Assembly: GCA_023428335.1 (NCBI GenBank)
Contig: JAEYYS010000271.1
Span: forward strand, 1-10,280
Direction of reading: 5' to 3'
From: Verrucomicrobiota bacterium
GTDB lineage: Bacteria; Verrucomicrobiota; Verrucomicrobiia; Verrucomicrobiales; Verrucomicrobiaceae
Length of the DNA: 10,280 nt
Under the pieces are notes generated by a model that was not told where the DNA came from, ran no database searches, and was given only the letters and a program-made list of their open reading frames with translations. The position numbers were made by a program, and so were the translations under genes. This document shows positions 1 through 6,857 of this stretch, piece after piece (the first letter of the stretch is position 1; each line of letters starts with the position of its first letter).

Positions 1-764
1 GGGATGCCGAGTTCCTGCTGGATGGCGACCAGCACGCCGCCCTTGCCGCTGCCGTCGAGCTTGGTGACGATGACGCCGGTGAGCGGGATGGCCTTGTGGA
101 ATTCGCGCGCCTGCTGCAGGGCGTTGCCGCCGGTGGTGGCATCGACCACGAGCAGCACCTCGTGCGGCGAGGTGGGGTCCTTGCGACCGAGGATGCGGTG
201 CACCTTTTTCAGTTCCTCCATGAGGTTGTGCTTGGTGTGCAGGCGGCCGGCGGTGTCGCAGAGCAGGTAGTCGGCGCCGGTGCGGCAGGCGAGGTCGTAG
301 GCCTCAAAGCAGACCGCCGCCGGATCGCCGTTGGGCGGTCCCTTGACCATGGGAATGTCGAGCCGCTGCGACCACACTTCCAACTGCTCGACCGCCGCCG
401 CGCGGAAGGTGTCGGCCGCGGCCAGCACGACCTTTTGGCCGTGGTCGTGCAGGTGCTTGGCGAGCTTGGCGGTGGAGGTGGTCTTGCCGGTGCCGTTGAC
501 ACCGACGATGAGCAGGACCTTGGGCCGGCCGTCGAGCGGGGTCAGGGCGGGCACCTGCGCCGGCAGGATGGTTTTCACATGCTCGCGTGCCACCTGGACG
601 ATGTCGGCCCCGTGCAGCTTGCGGCCCTGGGCCTTGAGGTCGTCGACAATGCGCAGCGCCAGGCGCGGGCCGAGGTCGCCGGCGACGAGGGCGGCCTCGA
701 GGTCATCCCAATCGATGTCGGGTTTGGTGAAGCGCTGGAGGAGGGATTTGAAAAAGCCGGCCAT
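1..764 (-). CDS. ftsY: Signal recognition particle receptor FtsY (partial, 3' end outside window)
   Basis: SRP-family GTPase that receives SRP-ribosome complexes at the inner membrane for co-translational insertion. About 254 residues are present; the C-terminus lies beyond base 1. Visible in order: a short N-terminal stretch starting MAGFFKSLLQRF, the helical N domain (about 1-75), the P-loop GVNGTGKTT (88-96), DTFRAAA (118-124), DTAGR (170-174), DATTGGNAL (208-216) and TKLDG (234-238). Together these identify FtsY; Ffh would carry a C-terminal M domain. The long acidic A domain of enterobacterial FtsY is absent, as in many phyla. The usual Gln in DATTGQN is Gly here. The ATG at 762-764 is the only start that gives a proper N domain; a weak AGAGGG lies 12 nt upstream, farther than usual. 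It lies 61 nt downstream of the oxidoreductase on the same strand. Confidence 0.95.
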   Translation of the reverse strand, partial: MAGFFKSLLQRFTKPDIDWDDLEAALVAGDLGPRLALRIVDDLKAQGRKLHGADIVQVAREHVKTILPAQVPALTPLDGRPKVLLIVGVNGTGKTTSTAKLAKHLHDHGQKVVLAAADTFRAAAVEQLEVWSQRLDIPMVKGPPNGDPAAVCFEAYDLACRTGADYLLCDTAGRLHTKHNLMEELKKVHRILGRKDPTSPHEVLLVVDATTGGNALQQAREFHKAIPLTGVIVTKLDGSGKGGVLVAIQQELGI

Positions 765-786
765 GATGGGTGCGAGCCCTCTGCAT

Positions 787-805
787 AGGCGGGATTCGCC
801 CGCCT
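787..805. repeat. Perfect 7-bp inverted repeat between two leftward genes
   Basis: AGGCGGG (787-793), a 5-nt loop ATTCG, then CCCGCCT (799-805). It lies in the 61-nt gap between the oxidoreductase stop and the ftsY start. No T-tract follows on either strand, so it is not a standard intrinsic terminator. Its GCGGG-loop-CCCGC design resembles the hairpins at 5776-5819, so it may belong to the same family of short palindromic repeats, or it may be a weak structural pause. Confidence 0.4.
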
Positions 806-825
806 GCCAGCGCGGAATGGCGGTG

Positions 826-1863
826 TCAGAGTCCGGCGAGATCGACTTCCACCTCGAGGGCGGCACCGTCGAGCAGGTGTGCGACCAGGTGCTGCGCCAG
901 CCAGGGGGCGCGCAGCACGCCCTTGGAGGCGAGACCGCTGAAGCAGGCCTGGCGGGATCGCCCGGGCAGGCGGCCGAGCAGGGCTTCGCGGCCGCGCACG
1001 ATGGGTCGCACGGCGGTCTGGCGGTCGGTGATGCGGAAATCGACGCGCAGCAGGTCGCGCAGCTTCTGTTCCAGTCCGGCCAGCGCTTCCGGCGAGGGCG
1101 TGTGCGGATCGGTGAAGGGCACCTCGTAGGTCGGGCCGGCGCGCAGGCTGCCGTCGCCGCGCGGCACGAGCCAGCAGGCGCCGCTGATGACGCGGCTTTC
1201 CCCTCGGGTGTCGGCCTGCACGGTGAGGATGCTGCCGCGCGCGGATTGGAAGGGTACTCCAGCCAGTTCGGGCCGCTGCGCCGCCTGCCACCCGGTACAC
1301 CAGACGGCGGTGTCGAACTCCCTATCGCCCCAGCGCACGGCCCCCGGCGTCTCGTCGAGCGACTCGACCTCGCCCGTGCGCCAGCAGCCGGCCGCTTCGA
1401 AAAAAGCGCGACTGGCCTGCAGGTAGGCGACCGTGTCGAGCCAGCCACCGGGGCGCTGTTCGAAGCCGCCAAAGGGCTGGGCGAAGACCTCCGGATTCAC
1501 CAGCGGCTCGACCGGCGGTTGCAGGTAGGGGGCAAACTCGGGGCGATGGCAGCGCTTGGCCCAGAGCCCGGCCTGCCATTCGCTGCGTAGCAGCCGCACC
1601 ACCGGGGTTTCATGGTAAAACGTGCGACCCAGCCGCGTCTCCAGGCCGCGGTAAAAGCCGACCGCCTCCGCGTGCAGCTGGGCATAGCGCCAGCTCAAAC
1701 CGAGCCGCATGCCGGTGATGGGCGTCACCAGCCCGGCGGCGATTTTTGAGGCCGTCACCGACGCCTCGCGATCGACCAGCAGAAAGGGCTGGCCGCGCTC
1801 CCAGAGTCGCCAGGCCAGGGTCGTGCCGGCAAGACCGCCGCCGAGGATCAGAAAATCAGTCAT
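826..1863 (-). CDS. FAD-dependent oxidoreductase of the DAO / MnmC C-terminal type
   Basis: A 345-residue protein with a dinucleotide-binding Rossmann start: GGGLAG at 8-13, then LLVDRE at 28-33 ending the second strand. The next block (TASKIAAGLVTPITG, about 37-51) resembles the FAD-contacting segment of DAO-family flavoenzymes such as the MnmC C-terminal domain and ThiO/glycine oxidase. A C-terminal segment from about 307 (CFSGLASKGVLRAPWLAQHL) matches the second FAD-binding stretch of MnmC-like proteins. No methyltransferase domain is attached, so it is not full-length MnmC. No signal peptide or membrane segment is visible, so it is probably cytoplasmic. The substrate is unknown; an amine or amino-acid oxidation is the family expectation. 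It starts at the ATG at 1861-1863 without an SD and diverges from the ThuA gene across 146 nt. It is less likely to be a sugar 3-dehydrogenase, which usually belong to the GMC or Gfo/Idh/MocA families. Confidence 0.82.
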   Translation of the reverse strand: MTDFLILGGGLAGTTLAWRLWERGQPFLLVDREASVTASKIAAGLVTPITGMRLGLSWRYAQLHAEAVGFYRGLETRLGRTFYHETPVVRLLRSEWQAGLWAKRCHRPEFAPYLQPPVEPLVNPEVFAQPFGGFEQRPGGWLDTVAYLQASRAFFEAAGCWRTGEVESLDETPGAVRWGDREFDTAVWCTGWQAAQRPELAGVPFQSARGSILTVQADTRGESRVISGACWLVPRGDGSLRAGPTYEVPFTDPHTPSPEALAGLEQKLRDLLRVDFRITDRQTAVRPIVRGREALLGRLPGRSRQACFSGLASKGVLRAPWLAQHLVAHLLDGAALEVEVDLAGL

Positions 1864-2009
1864 GGCGCGTCGTGAAACAAGGCAGCGGGCGGGGCAGGTG
1901 CACGCGCCAGCCTAGAGGCAGGCCGGTCGCACGGCAAGGCGGGGCTGGGGTTTCGTGCCTGCAGAAGGCGCTTGAGTGTCGGGCGCGGTGCCGGCATGCT
2001 GGCGGTCGT

Positions 2010-2981
2010 ATGAAACGCTTCTGGATCCTCTGTCTCTGCCTCGCCACGGCGGCCTCGGCCGTCACGCCGGACGGCAAGCGCAAGCTGGTGCTCATCGCCG
2101 GCAAACCCTCGCACCCGCCGGGCATGCACGAGTTCCGCGCCGGCACGATGCTGCTGGAAAAATGCCTGGCCGCGGTGCCGGGACTCGTTGTCGAACGCCA
2201 TGAGATGGGCTGGGTGACCGATGAGGCGACCCTGGCCGATGCCGACGCTGTGGTCATTTATGCCGACGGCGGCAAGGGCCATCCGGCGGTCCAGGAAAAC
2301 CGGTTGGAAACCCTGCGCGCCTTGACCGCCAAGGGCGTCGGCTTCGGCGTCATGCACTACGGTGTGGAAGTCGTGCCCGAACTCGGTGGTCGCGAGTTCC
2401 TGCAGTGGGTCGGCGGCCACTACGAAAACGCCCATTCCTGCAACCCGATCTGGGAACCGAAGTTCGACCGTCTGCCCGAGCACCCCATCACCCGCGGCGT
2501 GCAGCCCTTCCAGATCGAGGACGAGTGGTACTTCAACATGCGCTTCCGTCCGGCCTTTGGCGACGGCATTGCGCCGGCCGACGACGCCGGCACACGTTTC
2601 ACGCCGCTGCTGGTCGCCGCGCCTTCTGACGCCACCCGCGATGGTCCCTACGTGTATCCCAAGGGTCCCTACCCGCACATCCAGGCGGAAAAGGGCGCGC
2701 TCGAAGCGATGATGTGGTGCGTTGAACGCACCGATGGCGGCCGCGGCTTCGGTTTCACCGGCGGTCACTTCCATCGCAACTGGGGCAATGAAAACTTCCG
2801 CAAGACGGTGCTCAACGCCCTGGTGTGGATCGCCAAGGCCGAGGTGCCGGCGGCGGGCGTGGCCTCGACGCTGAGCGCCGAGGAACTCGGCCAGAACCTC
2901 GATCCCAAGCCCGCGCCCAAGGCGAAGAAAAAGACCGCGCTGACGACCCCGAAAATCTTCGAGCGCGTCGCCGCGCGCTGA
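2010..2981 (+). CDS. Exported ThuA-domain protein (trehalose-utilisation-like, class I glutamine amidotransferase fold)
   Basis: A 323-residue protein. Residues 1-17 (MKRFWILCLCLATAASA) form a signal peptide without a lipobox, so it is likely periplasmic. The ThuA-like domain covers about 24-277: LVLIAGKPSHPPGMHEF, the strand VVIYADGG (81-88), GVMHYGVEV (113-121), GGHYENAHSCNP (135-146), LPEHPITRGV (155-164), DEWYFNMRF (171-179) and the closing block GFGFTGGHFHRNW (246-258). This is the subtype common in Verrucomicrobiota and Planctomycetes. ThuA of rhizobia acts with ThuB in disaccharide use through 3-keto sugars; the exact reaction here is not shown. The tail (296-323) is rich in Lys, Pro and Ala and lies outside the domain. 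The frame is open for 88 codons further upstream, but the ATG at 2010 gives the signal peptide. It is the first gene of a probable four-gene operon. Confidence 0.88.
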   Translation: MKRFWILCLCLATAASAVTPDGKRKLVLIAGKPSHPPGMHEFRAGTMLLEKCLAAVPGLVVERHEMGWVTDEATLADADAVVIYADGGKGHPAVQENRLETLRALTAKGVGFGVMHYGVEVVPELGGREFLQWVGGHYENAHSCNPIWEPKFDRLPEHPITRGVQPFQIEDEWYFNMRFRPAFGDGIAPADDAGTRFTPLLVAAPSDATRDGPYVYPKGPYPHIQAEKGALEAMMWCVERTDGGRGFGFTGGHFHRNWGNENFRKTVLNALVWIAKAEVPAAGVASTLSAEELGQNLDPKPAPKAKKKTALTTPKIFERVAAR

Positions 2982-2999
2982 GCCCGTTTTTCCACGCCG

Positions 3000-3917
3000 T
3001 TGCGCCTCTCCCTCTCCACCTGCTGGAACAGTCACCGCCACACGGACGGTCGCGCCCTGGCGGCTGAGGCGCGCGAGCTGGGTTTCGAATGGATCGAGAT
3101 CAGCCATGGCACCCGGCTGTCGCTGCTGCCCGGCCTGCTCGAGGCGGTGCAGGCCGGTGAGATCCGGGTTAGCAGCCTGCACAACTTCTGCCCCGCGCCG
3201 GTCGAGGTGATGATCGACGCGCCGGACGTCTATGAGTTCACGTCGGCCAGCGCCGCCGAACGCGAGCGCTGCCTGACCCTCACCCGGCGCACGCTGGAAA
3301 TGGCGGTGCGTTTCGGCACGGATCGCATCGTGCTTCATCTGGGTCGCCTGCCGCTGCCGGACTTCACGGCGCGCCTCGAAAAAATCGCCCAAGACGGCGG
3401 GCTCTATTCCCGCGCCTACTGCGCCTTGAAGCTGCAGTTGGTGGCCGAGCGCGCCAAGGTCGCGCAGGCCGGACTCGACCGCGTGCGCGCGGCGCTCGAC
3501 GCCCTGCTGCCCGATTGCGAAAAGCATGGTGTCCGCCTCGGTCTGGAGACGCGCAGTCACTTCGAGCAGATCCCGAGTGCGGAGGAACTGCCGCGCCTGC
3601 TCGAACACTATGCCGACTGCCCGTGGATCGGGGCCTGGCACGACTTCGGTCATGTCCAGCGTCAGGCGAATCTGGCCCTGGTCGATCACGCCGCCTATCT
3701 GGCCGCCCTCGCGCCGCGCCTGATCGGCTGTCATGTCCACGACGTGCGCTGGCCGGCGCGCGATCACCGCGTGCCTCTGAGCACGGGGGGTGTCGATCTG
3801 CCCGGCCTGCTGCCCTTGGTGCCGGCCGATGTGCCGCTGATCTGGGAGGTCAGTCCGAGCCAGAAGCGCGAGGACATGCGTGCCGCCCTCGATCTCTGGC
3901 GCACGCGCTTCGGCTGA
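3000..3917 (+). CDS. Sugar phosphate isomerase/epimerase family TIM-barrel protein
   Basis: A 305-residue xylose-isomerase-like TIM barrel (AP endonuclease 2 superfamily). It starts with the first barrel strand (MRLSLSTCWN) and has no signal peptide, so it is cytoplasmic. Likely metal ligands at strand ends: Glu183 in RLGLETR, Asp215/His218 in AWHDFGH, His245/His247 in GCHVHD and Glu283 in IWEVSP. The E-D-H-E pattern is that of the divalent-metal site of this superfamily. Members isomerise or epimerise sugars, and some cleave 3-keto-glycosides, so the substrate cannot be read from sequence. The start is a TTG at 3000-3002, because no in-frame ATG would keep the first strand. It lies 18 nt after the ThuA stop with no SD, so translational coupling is likely. 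Its lack of an export signal contrasts with the three neighbours in the cluster. Confidence 0.85.
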   Translation: MRLSLSTCWNSHRHTDGRALAAEARELGFEWIEISHGTRLSLLPGLLEAVQAGEIRVSSLHNFCPAPVEVMIDAPDVYEFTSASAAERERCLTLTRRTLEMAVRFGTDRIVLHLGRLPLPDFTARLEKIAQDGGLYSRAYCALKLQLVAERAKVAQAGLDRVRAALDALLPDCEKHGVRLGLETRSHFEQIPSAEELPRLLEHYADCPWIGAWHDFGHVQRQANLALVDHAAYLAALAPRLIGCHVHDVRWPARDHRVPLSTGGVDLPGLLPLVPADVPLIWEVSPSQKREDMRAALDLWRTRFG

Positions 3918-3974
3918 ATCCCGTCCCCCTGCAAGAACCCCGACCTCCTGCCCGTTCGCACCCTCCCCCTGAAG

Positions 3975-4829
3975 TTGCTCCCCGCTCTCGCCGCCCTCGC
4001 CCTGCCGCTGTTCGCCGCCCCGCAGGATGACCAGTATGTCCTCGGGCCCGACTCCCAGGTGCAGCCCGGCGTGCCGCAGGGCAAGGTGACCCAGATGCCG
4101 GCCTGGACCGATTCGAAGATCTTCCCCGGCACCACCCGCGACTGGTGGATCTACGTGCCGGCCCAGTATGACAAGGCCAAGCCGGCCGCGGTCATGGTGT
4201 TCTGCGATGGCGCCGGCTTCGTCAAACCCGACGGCCAGTTCCGCGCGCCGGTCGTCTTCGACAACCTCATCGCCAAGGGTGAAATGCCGGTGACGATCGG
4301 CATCTTCCTCCAGCCCGGCGTCTTCCCCACCGAGCAACCCGGTGCCAAACCGCGCAGCAACCGCAGCTTTGAGTACGACTCGCTCGGCGATCTGTACGCG
4401 CGCTTCCTGCTCGAGGAAATCCTGCCGGCGGTGGCCAAGGATTACAACCTCAGCACCAACCCCGACGAGCGTGCCATCTGCGGCAACAGCAGTGGCGGCA
4501 TCTGCGCCTTCACGGTCGCCTGGGAGCGGCCCGACGCCTTCCGCAAGGTGGTCAGCCACATCGGCAGCTTCACCAACATCCGCGGCGGTCATGTCTATCC
4601 GGCGCTGATCCGCAAGACCGACAAAAAGCCGATCAAGGTCTTCCTCCAGGAAGGCAGCAACGACCTCGACAACCAGTTCGGCAACTGGCCGCTCGCCAAC
4701 CAGGACATGGCCGCGGCGCTGAAGTTCGCCGGTTACGATTACAAGTTCGTCATGGGCGAGGGCACCCACAATGGCAAGCATGGCGCCGCCATCCTGCCCG
4801 ACACCCTGCGCTGGCTCTGGGCCAAGTGA
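3975..4829 (+). CDS. Exported alpha/beta-hydrolase, enterochelin-esterase (Fes)-like serine esterase
   Basis: An alpha/beta-hydrolase of 284 residues counted from the TTG at 3975. It begins with a hydrophobic signal peptide ending near FAAP (residues 13-16). The family-typical block WWIYVPAQYD (57-66) precedes the nucleophile elbow GNSSG (170-174, Ser172). Acid candidates are Asp230 or Asp232 in EGSNDLDN, and the catalytic His is probably His265 in GEGTHNGKH. This is the 'putative esterase' fold shared with Fes, feruloyl and acetyl esterases; the ester cleaved is unknown. The start is uncertain: reading from the CTG at 3969 gives MKLLPALAAL, which supplies the positive n-region a signal peptide should have, so CTG may be the true start. 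The upstream 50 nt are C-rich with no SD. It sits between the isomerase and the SMP-30 gene, and fits extracytoplasmic removal of acyl groups or related esters. Confidence 0.85.
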   Translation: MLPALAALALPLFAAPQDDQYVLGPDSQVQPGVPQGKVTQMPAWTDSKIFPGTTRDWWIYVPAQYDKAKPAAVMVFCDGAGFVKPDGQFRAPVVFDNLIAKGEMPVTIGIFLQPGVFPTEQPGAKPRSNRSFEYDSLGDLYARFLLEEILPAVAKDYNLSTNPDERAICGNSSGGICAFTVAWERPDAFRKVVSHIGSFTNIRGGHVYPALIRKTDKKPIKVFLQEGSNDLDNQFGNWPLANQDMAAALKFAGYDYKFVMGEGTHNGKHGAAILPDTLRWLWAK

Positions 4830-4869
4830 GTCCGCCGGTCCTGTCATTCGATCTTCCACTCTGATTCCC

Positions 4870-5745
4870 ATGTTCCGCTCCGCCCTCGCCTGCCTTGTCC
4901 TCGCCGCGCCGCTGGTCGCTCAGGACACCTCCCTGCACGAATACCTCATCGACGGCGAACCCTGGCGCGAGGCGGCCTCGGGCTATGAGTTCACCGACGG
5001 TCTCTGCGTCGATGGCGAGGGCCATCTGTACTTCACTGACGTCAAGGCCGGCAAGGGCATCTACAAGCTCGAAGCCGCCACCGGCAAGGTGTCGCTCCAC
5101 CTCGACAACCTGCCCGGCATCAGCGGCCTGCAACTCGGTCCCGACGGCCGGTTTTATGCCTGTCACAACCGCGAGCAGCGCGTCATCGCCATCAGTCGCC
5201 AGGGCGAGGTCGAGGTGCTGGTCACCGGAGTGAAATGCAATGACCTGGTCGTCAGCAAAAAGGGCCACGTGTACTTCACCGAGACGCCGACCCAGAGCAT
5301 CCATTGGATCACGCCCGACAAAAAACATCACGTGGCTGACACGGGTCGCGTGGCCAAGCCGAACGGCATCACGATCACGCCCGATGAGGCGACCCTGGTG
5401 GTCTCCGAACACGGCGGCAAGCATGTCTGGGCCTGGCAGATCGGGGCCGATGGCAGTCTGTCGGGCGGTGCGCCCTTCATGACGATGTGGCTGCCGGTCG
5501 GCAAGGAAACGGCGGCCGGCGATGGCGCCACCACCGAGGCCAAGGGCCGCCTTTTCGTCACCACCGAACTCGGCGTGCAGGTCTTTGACACCGCCGGCCG
5601 CCTCGCCGGCATCATCGCCAAACCGGTTGCCGACGGCAAGGTGGTCAGCGCCGAGTTCGCCGGCAAGGACCACAACATCCTCTACGTCGCCGGCGGCGGC
5701 AGCCTGTTTGCGCGCAAGCTCAAGGTGAGCGGGTATTTCCGCTGA
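4870..5745 (+). CDS. Exported SMP-30/gluconolactonase-family protein
   Basis: A 291-residue six-bladed beta-propeller of the SMP-30/gluconolactonase (LRE) family, which hydrolyses sugar lactones with a divalent metal. Residues 1-17 (MFRSALACLVLAAPLVA) form a signal peptide. Repeated blade motifs are visible, such as GEGHLYFTD (49-57), GPDGRFYACHN (90-100) and KGHVYFTET (131-139). Likely metal ligands are Glu40 in the first blade, Asn124 in KCNDLVV, Asn165 in KPNGITI and Asp218 in AGDGAT, matching the E/N/N/D set of the family. The ATG at 4870 is chosen over the open frame upstream because it gives the signal peptide and begins 40 nt after the esterase stop. There is no SD; the leader is pyrimidine-rich. 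It is the last gene of the presumed operon. Being exported suggests it works on lactones formed in the periplasm. Confidence 0.88.
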   Translation: MFRSALACLVLAAPLVAQDTSLHEYLIDGEPWREAASGYEFTDGLCVDGEGHLYFTDVKAGKGIYKLEAATGKVSLHLDNLPGISGLQLGPDGRFYACHNREQRVIAISRQGEVEVLVTGVKCNDLVVSKKGHVYFTETPTQSIHWITPDKKHHVADTGRVAKPNGITITPDEATLVVSEHGGKHVWAWQIGADGSLSGGAPFMTMWLPVGKETAAGDGATTEAKGRLFVTTELGVQVFDTAGRLAGIIAKPVADGKVVSAEFAGKDHNILYVAGGGSLFARKLKVSGYFR

Positions 5746-5754
5746 AGCTCTGGA

Positions 5755-5820
5755 GACGCGGGCATTTTTCTGTGGACGCGGGCAGTGACCGCGTGGTTCC
5801 CGCGGGTCGATGCCCCGCGC
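5755..5820. repeat. Compact intergenic palindromic repeat with overlapping hairpins
   Basis: It lies in the 94-nt gap between convergent genes. A 10-nt direct repeat GACGCGGGCA occurs at 5755-5764 and 5775-5784. Three stems follow that share arms: ACGCGG/CCGCGT (5776-5781/5789-5794, loop GCAGTGA), CCGCG/CGCGG (5789-5793/5801-5805, loop TGGTTCC) and CGCGGG/CCCGCG (5801-5806/5814-5819, loop TCGATGC). All three loops are 7 nt. The structure resembles REP-type dispersed palindromes. It may also end transcription from both sides; a T5 run at 5765-5769 lies before the hairpins on the + strand and so is not placed as a + strand terminator tract. Confidence 0.55.
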
Positions 5821-5839
5821 TACAGCCAAGCCCGTGGTG

Positions 5840-6742
5840 TCAGGGAAACGCCTTCTCCAGCGCCGTGACATTGGCGGCCATCACGGAGAAAAAGTCGCCC
5901 TCGTCCGGGCGATTGCCGCAGGGGTCAAAGACGACCGAGCGGATGCCGAGGGCTTCCAGTTTGGCGACGCTTGCCCGGGCGGGTTCACCCTCCCAGATCA
6001 TCCACTTCGCCGGGTGCTTGGCGAGCAGGGCCTGCAGTTCGGCCATGGCCTTGTCGTCCGGCACGGCTTCCGGTTCCCAGAGCACGGACTGCAGGTTGAA
6101 GCCGTAGCGGCGCGCCCAGTAGTGATAGACCGGATGTGAGGCGACCAGTGGCGCCTTGGCAAGGCGTTCGCCGACCTTGAGCAGGCGCGCGTCGAGGGCT
6201 TCGAGTTCGGCTTTCAGCGTGGCAAAACGAGCGTCGATCGCCGCCGCCTCATTGGGCAGCAGGCGGACGAGCGCGGCGCGCAGGGCCTCGGCCTGCTGCA
6301 CCGCCTGGCTGAGATCGATCCAGGTGGTGAAGGCGGTGCCGGCATGGCTGTGTTCGCCTTCGGGTCCATGGCTGTGCGGGGCGCTGTCCTCGATCTGGAT
6401 GAAACGGTCCTTGAAGGCGGCCGAGGTGTCGACGCTGCGCGAGGTCGGCAGGCTGGCCTTGTCGGTCCACTTCGAATAGGTGGCGCCGTTGAGCAGGATG
6501 AGGTCGGCCTGCTGGAAGGCCCTCAGCGCCGCGTCATCCGGCTGCCAAAAGGCCGGGTCGCCGTCGGCGGGCGCGGGAAACACCACTTCAATGGCGTCGC
6601 CACCGAGGCGGCTGGCGAAGGCGTGCAGCGGGTGGTTGACCGACAGCACCCTCGGTTTGCCGCTGGCCGAAGGAGTGGCGGCGGGTTCGGCGGGCTTGCA
6701 GGCGGCGAGCAGGAGCAGCGGCAGCAGAAGGAGGGCTTTCAT
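5840..6742 (-). CDS. TroA/ZnuA-superfamily metal ABC transporter substrate-binding lipoprotein
   Basis: A 300-residue lipoprotein: signal peptide MKALLLLPLLLLAAC with lipobox L12-A-A-C15, so it is anchored outside the cytoplasm. Fold markers of the cluster A-I binding proteins: VNHPLHAFASRLGG (36-49), DPAFWQPDDAALRAFQQADL (62-81), LNGATYSKW (84-92), a long linking helix about 143-195, ASHPVYHYWARRYG (201-214) and VVFDPCG (270-276). A His-rich loop (HSHGPEGEHSHAG, 123-135) is typical of zinc/manganese binders. However, the first canonical DPH motif reads DPA (Ala64) and the DPHxW motif reads AFTTW (Thr139), so two usual His ligands are missing. Candidate ligands left are His37/His40, the loop histidines, His203/His207 and Asp273. 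No permease or ATPase gene is adjacent. The ATG at 6740-6742 is chosen over an upstream in-frame start because it gives a clean signal peptide. Confidence 0.85.
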   Translation of the reverse strand: MKALLLLPLLLLAACKPAEPAATPSASGKPRVLSVNHPLHAFASRLGGDAIEVVFPAPADGDPAFWQPDDAALRAFQQADLILLNGATYSKWTDKASLPTSRSVDTSAAFKDRFIQIEDSAPHSHGPEGEHSHAGTAFTTWIDLSQAVQQAEALRAALVRLLPNEAAAIDARFATLKAELEALDARLLKVGERLAKAPLVASHPVYHYWARRYGFNLQSVLWEPEAVPDDKAMAELQALLAKHPAKWMIWEGEPARASVAKLEALGIRSVVFDPCGNRPDEGDFFSVMAANVTALEKAFP

Positions 6743-6803
6743 GCGGGAAACCAAGCGCGGTGGACGGGGCATTGCAAGCGGAGGTGGCCACGCGCTGGAT
6801 CCT

Positions 6804-6834
6804 GAGCGAGCAGGCTGATGCCATGCTCGCGCTC
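6804..6834 (-). terminator. Strong imperfect hairpin between the EamA-type and TroA-like genes
   Basis: On the + strand GAGCGAGCA-GGC (6804-6815), a 4-nt loop TGAT, then GCC (6820-6822), a bulged A, TGCTCG (6824-6829), a 2-nt bulge and CTC (6832-6834): about 12 pairs. It lies 24 nt after the EamA-type gene's stop, in that gene's direction, and before the TroA-like gene. No U-tract follows, so it could be a pause, an RNA-stabilising 3' hairpin or a weak terminator separating the two genes. Confidence 0.4.
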
Positions 6835-6857
6835 CGGGGGCGTGCGCAGAGGGAACC

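Noticed and set aside
826..1863. The FAD oxidoreductase as the missing 3-dehydrogenase of a 3-keto-sugar pathway
   Set aside because: It is divergent from the cluster and has DAO/MnmC-C features, not those of the GMC or Gfo/Idh/MocA families that usually oxidise sugars at C3.
1972..2000. TTGAGT and CATGCT with a 17-nt spacer before the ThuA gene as a promoter
   Set aside because: The -10 box matches only 3 of 6 positions and would imply an almost leaderless transcript; too weak to annotate.
2962..2991. AGCGCG/CGCGCT hairpin over the ThuA stop followed by a T5 run, as a terminator inside the operon
   Set aside because: Seven bases separate the stem from the T-run and the stem is only 6 bp, so it is a poor terminator; the next gene starts within 19 nt.
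3943..3949. ACCTCCT in the gap before the esterase, identical to the anti-SD sequence of 16S rRNA
   Set aside because: It lies in a C-rich spacer where such a 7-mer is expected, with no sign of pairing to an SD.
1860..4871. A 1003-codon open frame on the minus strand across the ThuA cluster
   Set aside because: It lies antisense to four genes with clear family motifs, and its protein is repetitive Gly/Arg/Ala/Glu/Gln/His/Asp-rich sequence, typical of a GC-rich shadow frame.
2218..5398. An 18-base identity (CCGATGAGGCGACCCTGG) between the ThuA gene (2218-2235) and the SMP-30 gene (5381-5398)
   Set aside because: Both copies encode D-E-A-T-L in the same frame with preferred codons; chance plus codon bias explains it.
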